Origin: Caballeronia cordobensis
Lineage (GTDB): Bacteria > Pseudomonadota > Gammaproteobacteria > Burkholderiales > Burkholderiaceae
Direction of reading: 5' to 3'
Assembly: GCF_001544575.2 (NCBI RefSeq)
Contig: NZ_FCNY02000007.1
Span: 1-64,000, forward strand
DNA: 64,000 nt
Under the pieces are notes generated by a model. That model did not search any database. It was not told the DNA's origin and saw nothing but the letters and a program-made list of their open reading frames with translations. The stretch's first letter is position 1. Each line of letters starts with the position of its first letter. Positions 1-7,781 of this stretch are shown here, piece by piece. Both the position numbers and the translations under genes were made by a program.

Positions 1-39
1 CCGGTGAGCGCTCAAATCGCCTTCGGGTGAAAAAGAAAA

Positions 40-62
40 CCCCACGTTGAGAAAACGTGGGG
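40..62 (-). terminator. Rho-independent terminator reading leftward
   Basis: A perfect 9-bp stem (CCCCACGTT with AACGTGGGG) and 5-nt loop. Read on the minus strand it is followed by a T-rich tract (TTTTCTTTTT, positions 39 to 30), the classical layout. Read rightward it has no T tract. No minus-strand gene lies directly to its right, so it may simply insulate the region from stray leftward transcription. Confidence 0.6.
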
Positions 63-77
63 TTGGTCAGCAGTCTG

Positions 78-106
78 GGCGCCTTCGTCATGAAGGCGCC
101 GTTTTT
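78..106 (+). terminator. Rho-independent terminator reading rightward
   Basis: A 9-bp perfect stem (GGCGCCTTC with GAAGGCGCC, 5-nt loop) followed by G and five T residues. It probably ends a gene lying left of the window and isolates the operon that starts at 233. Confidence 0.75.
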
Positions 107-136
107 CATTTGAAGACGATTTCAGGGAAAACCCGC

Positions 137-165
137 TTGCTTCAAAATAATTAGATATCTAATAT
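137..165 (+). promoter_or_regulatory. Candidate promoter with internal palindromic operator
   Basis: TTGCTT at 137-142 and TAATAT at 160-165, 17 nt apart, form a weak sigma-70 type promoter in an AT-rich island. The perfect 12-bp palindrome TTAGATATCTAA (151-162) sits between and over these hexamers, where a dimeric repressor would block polymerase. The site style fits MarR or GntR regulators, but no such gene lies in the window. Confidence 0.5.
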
Positions 166-232
166 AAACGACATGGTGATCGACGCCGAGGCTGGCCCGA
201 TCGAATGAGGCGACAAGCAGGGAGCAGGTGCA

Positions 233-1195
233 ATGAACGACGAACTGTCATTCAGGACCCTCGTGGTGACGAAGAAGGACGCGGTGGCGGAAGGCATCTT
301 CCGTTTCGAATTGCGCGATGAAGCCGGGCGCGAGCTGCCGCCGTTCACGGCCGGCGCGCATCTGACGGTGCGTGTGCCGAGCGGCGCGAACCGCAACTAC
401 TCGCTATGCAACGATCCGGACGAGACCGACCGCTACGTGATCGCCGTGAAGCGCGACGCGGCGGGCCGCGGCGGCTCGATGAGCATGACGGACGACGTCG
501 CACAAGGCGACCGTATCGATGTCTCCGAGCCGCGCAACGAATTCGAACTGAGCGAACGCGCGCGCAGCTTCGTGTTCGTCGCGGGCGGCATCGGCATCAC
601 GCCGGTGCTGTCGATGATGCGTCACCTCAAGGCCACCGCCGGCCCGCGCTTCAAGCTGTATTACGTCTCGCGCAGCCTGGAGACGACCGCTTTCCTCGAT
701 GAACTGACGAGCGCGGAATGGAAGCCGCATGTGGTGATTCATCACGATCACGGCGATCTCGCCAACGCGTTCGATTTCTGGCCGGTCTTCGAAAAGCCCG
801 GCAGCGGCGCGCATGTTTACTGCTGCGGTCCGCGCGCGCTGATGGACGGCGTGCGCGACATGACCGGCCACTGGCCGACAGGCAGCGTGCATTTCGAGAG
901 CTTCGGCGTGGATCAGTCGCGCGCGGCGGACAACACGCCGTTCAGCGTGAAGCTCGAACGCTCGGGCCGCTCCTTCGAGATTCCGAAAGACCGCTCGATC
1001 CTAGAAATCCTGCGCGACAACGGCATTCGCGCGCCGAGCTCTTGCGAGAGCGGCACGTGCGGATCGTGCCGCACGACGCTGTGTGCGGGCGAAGCGGACC
1101 ATCGCGACATGGTGCTCGGCGACGACGAAAAGCGCGATCAGATCATGATCTGCGTGTCGCGTGCGAAGAGCGAAGAACTTGTACTCGATCTTTGA
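233..1195 (+). CDS. Phthalate dioxygenase reductase-type oxidoreductase
   Basis: A 320-residue electron-transfer protein of the PDR/VanB class, expected to pass electrons from NAD(P)H through flavin and a [2Fe-2S] centre to the oxygenase encoded next. Visible parts in order are a flavin-binding barrel with RNYSL near residue 55, a nucleotide-binding half with GGIGITPVLSM near 120, and a C-terminal plant-type ferredoxin with the CESGTCGSC cluster motif and a fourth cysteine in the last 20 residues. Length and domain order match OphA1/VanB. It is the first gene of a four-gene operon. The ATG at 233 is preceded by an AGGAG-like site (GGGAGCAGG). Confidence 0.9.
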   Translation: MNDELSFRTLVVTKKDAVAEGIFRFELRDEAGRELPPFTAGAHLTVRVPSGANRNYSLCNDPDETDRYVIAVKRDAAGRGGSMSMTDDVAQGDRIDVSEPRNEFELSERARSFVFVAGGIGITPVLSMMRHLKATAGPRFKLYYVSRSLETTAFLDELTSAEWKPHVVIHHDHGDLANAFDFWPVFEKPGSGAHVYCCGPRALMDGVRDMTGHWPTGSVHFESFGVDQSRAADNTPFSVKLERSGRSFEIPKDRSILEILRDNGIRAPSSCESGTCGSCRTTLCAGEADHRDMVLGDDEKRDQIMICVSRAKSEELVLDL

Positions 1196-1214
1196 AATAT
1201 CTGGAGAAGCGTCA

Positions 1215-2540
1215 ATGCTCACGCATGAAGAAAACGAATTGCTGTGCCGTGTCGAAGGCGATGCACCGATGGGTCAGCTGATGCGCCGTCACTGGACGCC
1301 CGTTTGCCTCATCGAGGAAGTCAGCGAGCCGGACGGCGCGCCCGTCAAGGCGCGCGTGTTCGGGGAAGATCTCGTCGTGTTCCGCGATACCGACGGCAAC
1401 GTCGGCGTGATGGGCGAATACTGCCCGCATCGGCGCGTGTCGCTCGTGTATGGGCGCAACGAGGATGGCGGCCTGCGCTGCCTCTATCACGGCTGGAAGA
1501 TGGACGTGAAGGGCAATGTCGTCGAAATGGTCTCTGAGCCTTCGTGCAGCGACATGACGAAGAAGACGAAGCACAAGGCCTATGAAACGAAGGAATGGGG
1601 CGGTTTCGTCTGGGCGTACATGGGGCCGCAGGACGCGATTCCCGAGTTCGTCCCGCCCGCGTGGGCGCCGACCGAAGAGACGCGCGTGAGCATCGCGAAA
1701 GCGATTCTGCCGTGCAACTGGGCGCAGATTCTCGAAGGCGCGATCGATTCGGCGCACAGTTCGAGCCTGCATTCGTCGGACTTCGTGCCGGCGCGCGTCG
1801 GCGGCGCGGAGGCGACCTCGAAGAACTGGCTGCGTCCGTCGACGGACAAGGCGCCGCGCATGCAGGTGCATCGCACGAGCTACGGCTTCCGCTATGCCGC
1901 GCTGCGCCGCCCGATTCAGAACGCCGCCACGCACGACTACGTGCGCTCGACCGTGTTCGTCGCGCCGGCCACCGCGCTGATTCCGCCGAACAACCTGTAC
2001 AACGTCGCCAACATCAACGTGCCGTGCGACGACACCAGCACCGCGTTCTATTTCATGGCGTGGGGACATGCCGACAAGACGCCGGAAACCGAAACGTGGC
2101 GCAAGTTTCTCGGACAGCAGGTCGGCATCGATCTCGACGCGTACTACCGGCCGCTGCGCAATCACGACAACCGCTTCTGGCAGGATCGCGAAGCGATGAA
2201 GGCGGGCAACTTCACGGGCATCAAGGGCTTTCCGAATCAGGACATCGCGATGTGGGTGACGATGGGCGCGGTCGCGGATCGCACTGAAGAGCGGCTCGGC
2301 GCGAGCGATGTGGCCGTCGTCGAATTTCGCCGCCGCATGCTCGACGCGCTGAAGGAGTTCCAGTCGGGCGAAGCGGCCATCGGCACCGGCGGCAAGGCGA
2401 TTCCGCGCAGCGTGTGCTCTTTCCAGGCGATGGTCCCGAAAGACACCGACTGGAAGCAGTACGCCGCGCATCCGGTGTGGGTCGAACCTGCCGGAGAGAC
2501 CGCGCCGGAACTCGAATCGAACTATCAGGTTCAGGTCTGA
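1215..2540 (+). CDS. Rieske non-heme iron oxygenase, phthalate dioxygenase type
   Basis: Oxygenase component (441 residues) of a two-component system, probably hydroxylating or demethylating an aromatic or betaine-like substrate. The Rieske ligands are Cys70, His72, Cys89 and His92; the mononuclear iron ligands follow the D-x2-H-x4-H pattern at Asp178, His181 and His186. Start chosen at 1215 because GGAGAAG lies just upstream and the N-terminus [10 protein letters not shown] matches phthalate 4,5-dioxygenases; an in-frame start 54 nt earlier would overlap the reductase gene. It lies 19 nt after the reductase and overlaps the next start. Family is secure, substrate is not: this family also holds O- and N-demethylases. 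Confidence 0.9.
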   Translation: MLTHEENELLCRVEGDAPMGQLMRRHWTPVCLIEEVSEPDGAPVKARVFGEDLVVFRDTDGNVGVMGEYCPHRRVSLVYGRNEDGGLRCLYHGWKMDVKGNVVEMVSEPSCSDMTKKTKHKAYETKEWGGFVWAYMGPQDAIPEFVPPAWAPTEETRVSIAKAILPCNWAQILEGAIDSAHSSSLHSSDFVPARVGGAEATSKNWLRPSTDKAPRMQVHRTSYGFRYAALRRPIQNAATHDYVRSTVFVAPATALIPPNNLYNVANINVPCDDTSTAFYFMAWGHADKTPETETWRKFLGQQVGIDLDAYYRPLRNHDNRFWQDREAMKAGNFTGIKGFPNQDIAMWVTMGAVADRTEERLGASDVAVVEFRRRMLDALKEFQSGEAAIGTGGKAIPRSVCSFQAMVPKDTDWKQYAAHPVWVEPAGETAPELESNYQVQV

Positions 2541-3709
2541 TGGAGAAGATTCGACTCGGTATCGCGGGACTGGGCCGCGCCTTCTCGCTGATGCTGCCGA
2601 CGTTTCTCGCCGATACGCGCGTGCAACTCGTCGCGGCTTGCGATCCGCGGGAGACGGCGCGCGCGCAGTTCGAAGCCGACTTCGACGCGCCCGCCTTCGA
2701 CAGTATCGACGCGCTCGCGACGCGCCCGGACATCGATGCGATCTACATCGCGAGCCCGCATCAGTTTCATGCGGCGCATACGCGGATGGCGGCATCGCAC
2801 GGCAAGCATGTGCTCGTCGAAAAGCCGATGGCGCTGTCCCTCGCCGAATGCAACGACATGATCGACGCGTGCCGTGAAGCGAACGTGCATCTGATCGTCG
2901 GTCATTGTCATAGCTTCGATACGCCTTATCTGCGCACGCGCGAGCTGATCGCATCGGGTGCGTTCGGCAGCGTGAAGATGATCCACGCGCTCAACTACAC
3001 GGATTATCTGTACCGGCCGCGCCGCCCCGAGGAACTGAAGACCGAAGAGGGCGGCGGCGCAGTATTCAGTCAGGCGGCGCACCAGGTGGATATCGTGCGC
3101 ATGCTCGCGGGCAGCCGCGCGACGCGCATTCGCGCGGCAGTCGGCAACTGGGATGCGAAGCGTGCGACCGAAGGCGCGTACACCGCGACGCTATGGTTCG
3201 AGAACGGTGCGTTCGCGACGCTCTCGTACAACGGCTACGCGCATTTCGACTCGGATGAATGGACCGGCTGGATCGGTGAAATGGGTCAGGCGCGCAATGC
3301 GGACGAGTATGGTGCCGCGCGTCGAAAGCTATCGCGGGTTGCGTCGGGCGAAGAAGAGGCGCGGCTCAAGGCGGCGGGCACATACGGCGGCAACGCTTAC
3401 ACGCCTGCATCGAAAGTGCCCGATGCGCGCAGACATCAGCACTTCGGGCCGCTGATCGTGTCATGCGAGCGCGGCGATTTGCGACCGATGCCGGACGGCA
3501 TCGTCATCCATGGCGACGAGCGGCGGGAACGAATCGAGCTCGATGCGCCCGTGGTGCCGCGCGCCGAAGTCATCGACGAACTCGTGGCGGCCGTGCATGG
3601 CGGCATTGCGCCGCTGCACGACGGCGCATGGGCGCGCGGCACACTGGAAATATGTCTCGCAATGCTGCGTTCGAGTGCGGAACAGCGCGACGTGCTTATC
3701 GGCGAGTAA
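2540..3709 (+). CDS. Gfo/Idh/MocA family dehydrogenase (dihydrodiol dehydrogenase-like)
   Basis: A 389-residue NAD(P)-dependent dehydrogenase. The N-terminal Rossmann fold carries GLGRAF at residues 10-15 and the family EKP motif at 94-96; the C-terminal half is the Gfo/Idh alpha/beta domain. Its ATG overlaps the oxygenase stop codon (TGATGG). In phthalate operons the equivalent position encodes the cis-dihydrodiol dehydrogenase (OphB/Pht4), which has this fold, so the role here is probably to rearomatise the product of the Rieske enzyme. That is inferred from context, since the family is broad. Confidence 0.82.
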   Translation: MEKIRLGIAGLGRAFSLMLPTFLADTRVQLVAACDPRETARAQFEADFDAPAFDSIDALATRPDIDAIYIASPHQFHAAHTRMAASHGKHVLVEKPMALSLAECNDMIDACREANVHLIVGHCHSFDTPYLRTRELIASGAFGSVKMIHALNYTDYLYRPRRPEELKTEEGGGAVFSQAAHQVDIVRMLAGSRATRIRAAVGNWDAKRATEGAYTATLWFENGAFATLSYNGYAHFDSDEWTGWIGEMGQARNADEYGAARRKLSRVASGEEEARLKAAGTYGGNAYTPASKVPDARRHQHFGPLIVSCERGDLRPMPDGIVIHGDERRERIELDAPVVPRAEVIDELVAAVHGGIAPLHDGAWARGTLEICLAMLRSSAEQRDVLIGE

Positions 3710-3737
3710 ATTTTTGAATTAATAAGGAATGTTGAAT

Positions 3738-4730
3738 ATGAGTAAGCTGAATTTGTCCATTGCGGTGGGGAACTATGATCGCATGCGGCCGCTCGTCGAC
3801 GGCGAAGTGCAGATCGATGGCGTCGATCCGGTCTTCATGTTGCAGGACCCGGAAGAGATTTTCTTTCGTGCATTCCGTCACGCGGATTACGACATCTGCG
3901 AACTGTCGTTGTCGAGCTATAGCGTGAAGACGGCGGCGGGCACGAGCCCGTATATCGCCGTGCCGATTTTTCCGTCGCGTGCGTTTCGTCATACGTCGAT
4001 CTACGTGCGCGACGATCGCGGCATCGACACGCCCGCCGATCTCAAGGGCAAGCGCATCGGCGTGCCGGAGTATCAGTTGACGGCCAACGTGTGGGCGCGG
4101 TTATTCCTCGAAGAAGATCACGGGGTGAAGGCATCGGATGTGACGTGGATACGCGGCGGTTACGAAGAAGCCGGGCGTCTGGAGAAGATCAGCCTCAAGC
4201 TGCCCGAAGACGTTCGGCTCGAAAACGCGCCCGAGAACCAGACGATTTCCGGCATGCTCGCTTCGGGCGAGATCGATGCGCTCATCGGCCCACGCGCGCC
4301 GTCATGTTTCACCAACGGCCATCCGAACGTGAAGTATCTCTACGACGATCCGCAGAAGGCCGCCGCGGACTGGTACGCGCGCACGAAGCTGTTCCCGATC
4401 ATGCATCTGCTGGGCGTGCGTCGCTCGCTTGCGGAGCAGCATCCGTGGCTGCCGGGCGCGGTCGCGAAGGCGTTCGAGAAGAGCAAGGCGGTCGCGCTCG
4501 CGAAGCTGAGCGATACGTCGGCGACCAAGGTGACGCTGCCTTTCGTCGAAGAGCAATTGCGTAACGCGCGGCGTCTCATGGGCGACGACTTCTGGTCGTA
4601 TGGCTTCGAGCCGAACCGGCATGTGTTGTCGCGCTTTTTGAAGCGGCATCATGAGGAGGGTTTGTCGAGCCGCTTGCTGCAGCCGGAGGAACTGTTTCAT
4701 CCGGCTACGCTGGAGAGTTTCAAGATTTGA
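3738..4730 (+). CDS. 4,5-dihydroxyphthalate decarboxylase-like protein
   Basis: About 330 residues with the OphC/Pht5 N-terminal signature (IAVGNYDRMRPLVDGEV) and the periplasmic-binding-like fold of that family, without a signal peptide. In phthalate breakdown the enzyme converts 4,5-dihydroxyphthalate to protocatechuate. Start taken at the second ATG (3738) because AGGAA at 3725-3729 is well spaced to it and too close to the first ATG at 3729. It is the last gene of the operon. An AT-rich word shared with two other promoters of region A (AAATTTTT, 3708-3715) lies just upstream. Confidence 0.82.
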   Translation: MSKLNLSIAVGNYDRMRPLVDGEVQIDGVDPVFMLQDPEEIFFRAFRHADYDICELSLSSYSVKTAAGTSPYIAVPIFPSRAFRHTSIYVRDDRGIDTPADLKGKRIGVPEYQLTANVWARLFLEEDHGVKASDVTWIRGGYEEAGRLEKISLKLPEDVRLENAPENQTISGMLASGEIDALIGPRAPSCFTNGHPNVKYLYDDPQKAAADWYARTKLFPIMHLLGVRRSLAEQHPWLPGAVAKAFEKSKAVALAKLSDTSATKVTLPFVEEQLRNARRLMGDDFWSYGFEPNRHVLSRFLKRHHEEGLSSRLLQPEELFHPATLESFKI

Positions 4731-4754
4731 GGGTGCGCGGTGGAAAGATAGCCC

Positions 4755-5564
4755 CTACCGCCGCCCATTCCTCCACTCGATAGCCGCCTTCAGCCCTTCC
4801 TCCTTCCTGATCCGGTTGAACTCCGCTCGTTCCGGCCCCTGCGCCGATTCGGCGATGATCGCGCCGTCCAGCGCCGCTTCGAGCGCGGCGCTGAAGCCGC
4901 TGTAGTCCACGCTCCGGTTCACGTACGATTTCGTAAGCTGAACCGAAGCGGGCGCGGCCGATGCAATCGCGCGCGCCACTTTCATCGCGCGCGCGAGATG
5001 CTCGCCCGTCGCCACGACTTCGTTGACGAGGCCGTAGTCGTAGGCGCGCTGCGCGGTGATGTCGTCGCCGGTCAGCAACAGGCCTTTCGCCAGTTTCGGC
5101 CCGATGATCCACGGCAGGATCAGCGACACGATCGCGGAGCCGAATTTCACTTCCGGCTCGGCGAAGATCGCGGTGTCGTCGGCAATGGTGATATCGCACG
5201 CAGCCGCCATTTCGAGCGCGCCGGCGAGGCAGTGTCCGTGCACCGCCGCGACGATCGGCTTGCGGCAGTGCCAGAACGACATGATGAAATCGAAGTCCTT
5301 GCGCAGCACCGCTTTCCATTCGGCCGCCGTCGTGTAGTTCTTTTCGGCGGACTCCTTCAGATCGAAGCCCGCCGAGAACGCGCGCCCCGCGCCCGCGAGC
5401 ACGATCGCGCGCACGCCGTCATCGTCTTCGAGCGCGCGCAACACGTCGCGCATCTCGGCGATCATCGTCGAGTCGATCGCGTTCAGCCGCTCGGGGCGGT
5501 TCAGCGTGATGCTCGCGACGCGATCGTCGAAATCGAGTTGTATCGTCGAAAAGCTGTTGGGCAT
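4755..5564 (-). CDS. Enoyl-CoA hydratase/isomerase family protein
   Basis: A crotonase of 269 residues. The oxyanion-hole segments AGRAFSAGFDL and GHCLAGALEMAAACD are intact, and both catalytic glutamate positions (the E of ALEM and of AEPEVKFG) are retained, so hydratase activity is plausible. It ends 24 nt from the convergent decarboxylase gene and starts 3 nt after the stop of the acyl-CoA synthetase upstream, with which it forms a two-gene operon. It probably hydrates an enoyl-CoA made by that synthetase and a dehydrogenase encoded elsewhere. Confidence 0.9.
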   Translation of the reverse strand: MPNSFSTIQLDFDDRVASITLNRPERLNAIDSTMIAEMRDVLRALEDDDGVRAIVLAGAGRAFSAGFDLKESAEKNYTTAAEWKAVLRKDFDFIMSFWHCRKPIVAAVHGHCLAGALEMAAACDITIADDTAIFAEPEVKFGSAIVSLILPWIIGPKLAKGLLLTGDDITAQRAYDYGLVNEVVATGEHLARAMKVARAIASAAPASVQLTKSYVNRSVDYSGFSAALEAALDGAIIAESAQGPERAEFNRIRKEEGLKAAIEWRNGRR

Positions 5565-5567
5565 GGC

Positions 5568-7649
5568 TTACGTCCCCTGGCGAATGATGAGTATGTCGGC
5601 GGCCTGCATCGCGTCGCCGGTCACGATGAACGGATTCACCTCGACTTCGCGGATCGTGTCCGAGAGCGCGCTGAAGGTATCGATGAAACGCAGGATCGTG
5701 TCGACGACCCGATCGATATCGGCGTGTGTCTGTCCGCGCGCGCCTTGCAGCAGGCGAAACACGCGCAGCGTTTCGAGCTTGCCGCGCAGCACGGCTGCGG
5801 ATTCGCCCGGCAGGCTGATGAAGCTGTCCTTGAAAATTTCGACGAAGATGCCGCCGCCGCCGATGGTGAACACCGGGCCGAATTGCTCGTCCGTGCTCAT
5901 GCCGACGATCAGTTCGACGCCACGCAACTGTTTCTGCACGAGCACTTGCTTGCCGGCGCGGCCTTCGGTGAGACGCGCGAACGCATCGCGCAGCGCGGCG
6001 TCGTCGTGGAGATTGAGCAGCACGCCGCCCAGATCGGATTTATGCAGCACGGCCGGATCGTCGATCTTCGCGACGAGCGGATAGCCGGCCTCGCGCGCGA
6101 ACTGTATCGCGCTATCCGCATCCTGCACGACACGCCACGGCGCGACCCCGATGCCGCTGCGCGACAGCAGCGTGAAGCCCGCGTGTGCGCTGAGTGCGTG
6201 CGGCTCGGCGTTCAGCAGCGCGATCGCATCGGCGGACGGTTCGCTTCGCACCGTGCGCGGCGCGGCATGCTGCGCGCTCCGCGAGAAGTGTTTCAGCGCG
6301 CGCAATGCGTTCTCGGTGCCGGCCAACACCGGAATGCCCGCCTTCCTCAACCGCAGCGCTTCGACCGGCGAAAGCGTCGCGCTGACATGGCTCATCACGA
6401 CGAGCGGCTTGTCCGTCATCCGATGCACGGCGAGCGCGGCCTTCGAGCAGTCGAGCAGGAAATCGCGGCCGTCGGGCATGTTGCTCGCGAGCACCGCCGT
6501 GCCGATTTCGTCGGCATCGGCCATCGCTTGCAGACACGGCTCCAGTGCCGGCGCGCCCTGATCGCCCCAATAATCGAGCGGATTGGCGACGGCGGTATCG
6601 GCATCGAGAAAGGGCTGGATGCGTTGCGATGTCCGCGCCGAAAGCGCCGGAAACGCGATATCGAGCGATTCGGCCCAGTCGGCGATCAACTGCCGCTCGC
6701 CGCCCGAATCCGTCACGATGCCGACGCCCGCCGAACGCGGCCGGCGCGCATGCCGAAAGAGCTCGACCGTGTTCAGCATTTCGTCGAGCGAACGCACGGC
6801 GATCACGCGATGCCGCTCGAATACCGCGTCGTACACGTCGGCGCTGCCGGCCAGCGCGCCGGAATGCGACTGCGCAAACGCGCGTCCCGCGACGCTGCGC
6901 CCGAGCTTCAGCGCAATCACGGCGATGCCGCGCGCCGCGCAAGCGTCCACGGCGGCGAGAAAGGCGTCCGGATCGCGCACGGTTTCGAGCACGCACGCAA
7001 TCACGCGGGTCGAAGGCTGCGCCGCAAAGAAGTCGATGTAATCGGCGGCCGTCGTCGCGATCTCCTGTCCCGCCGAGACCGCGAAGTTGAAGTCGATGTC
7101 GCGCCGGTTACCGAGCAGCCCGCTCCATGTCGAGCCGCTGTGCGAGACCAGCGCGACTTCGCCGCCCGCGACGAGGTTGCGGAACGGCATCGACGTCATT
7201 TGCAGGCGGACCGCGTCGCTGACAAAGCCCATGCAGTTGCTGCCGCAGATGGCCATGCCCGCCGACGCCGCGAGCGCCTGCACGCGCGCGAACGGCGAAT
7301 CGGGCGCGGCGGCGTCGCCGGACAGCTTGCCGAAGATCACCGCCGCGCGCACGCCCGCGCGGATCGCGTCGGTGAGCGCCGCTTCGACGCGCGCTTCGTT
7401 GATGGCGAGCGCCACGCAATCGACCGGTTCGGGAATGGACGCGATATCCGCATACGCCTGCACGCCGTCGATCAGCGGCGTTTTCGGGTTCACCGCATGA
7501 ACGCGGCCGGCGAATCCGCTGCCCGTGATCGAACGCAGCACCTTGTTGCCGAATGCGCCGTCGCGCTCGGACACGCCGATCACGGCGATGGATCGAGGCA
7601 GCAGCAGGGCGCGCATCGATGCGTGGGCGTCGCGGGGGCTTGCGTTCAT
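5568..7649 (-). CDS. NDP-forming acyl-CoA synthetase (acetate-CoA ligase family)
   Basis: A 693-residue single-chain enzyme with fused alpha and beta parts: an N-terminal CoA-binding Rossmann domain (AVIGVSERDGAFGN near residue 22), a central ligase domain with the phosphohistidine-type motif SHSGALAGS, and a C-terminal ATP-grasp domain (PLVAKIDDPAVLHKSDLGG). It should activate a carboxylic acid to its CoA thioester with ADP release. Start set at 7649 because AGAGGAAG lies directly upstream; an earlier ATG at 7682 lacks such a site. Co-transcribed with the enoyl-CoA hydratase, divergent from the DMGDH-like gene. Confidence 0.88.
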   Translation of the reverse strand: MNASPRDAHASMRALLLPRSIAVIGVSERDGAFGNKVLRSITGSGFAGRVHAVNPKTPLIDGVQAYADIASIPEPVDCVALAINEARVEAALTDAIRAGVRAAVIFGKLSGDAAAPDSPFARVQALAASAGMAICGSNCMGFVSDAVRLQMTSMPFRNLVAGGEVALVSHSGSTWSGLLGNRRDIDFNFAVSAGQEIATTAADYIDFFAAQPSTRVIACVLETVRDPDAFLAAVDACAARGIAVIALKLGRSVAGRAFAQSHSGALAGSADVYDAVFERHRVIAVRSLDEMLNTVELFRHARRPRSAGVGIVTDSGGERQLIADWAESLDIAFPALSARTSQRIQPFLDADTAVANPLDYWGDQGAPALEPCLQAMADADEIGTAVLASNMPDGRDFLLDCSKAALAVHRMTDKPLVVMSHVSATLSPVEALRLRKAGIPVLAGTENALRALKHFSRSAQHAAPRTVRSEPSADAIALLNAEPHALSAHAGFTLLSRSGIGVAPWRVVQDADSAIQFAREAGYPLVAKIDDPAVLHKSDLGGVLLNLHDDAALRDAFARLTEGRAGKQVLVQKQLRGVELIVGMSTDEQFGPVFTIGGGGIFVEIFKDSFISLPGESAAVLRGKLETLRVFRLLQGARGQTHADIDRVVDTILRFIDTFSALSDTIREVEVNPFIVTGDAMQAADILIIRQGT

Positions 7650-7708
7650 CTTCCTCTCGCCAAGGTGCGGAACGTGATCCAAGAATAACGCGAAATCAAA
7701 AAATGTTT

Positions 7709-7774
7709 GCTGAAAAAATTTTTAGCGATTATTTTTTCTTCAAAGGAACGCGGACAACTTACGGCAAAGGAACG
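7709..7774. promoter_or_regulatory. Divergent control region: AT-rich dyad and repeated CAAAGGAACG
   Basis: The 7650-7781 gap contains an imperfect 18-bp dyad, GCTGAAAAAATTTTTAGC (7709-7726), a TTTCTT-CAA-AGGAA element (7735-7748) and a 10-bp direct repeat CAAAGGAACG at 7741-7750 and 7765-7774, the second copy also serving as ribosome-binding site. Related AAATTTTT and TTTCTT/AAGAAA elements precede the XRE-cupin gene at 10346, suggesting common control. Confidence 0.4.
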
Positions 7775-7781
7775 TTCGAAC

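Noticed and set aside
4998..7688. An 896-codon open frame on the plus strand
   Set aside because: Antisense shadow of the crotonase and acyl-CoA synthetase genes, with typical His/Arg-rich composition of a high-GC antisense frame.
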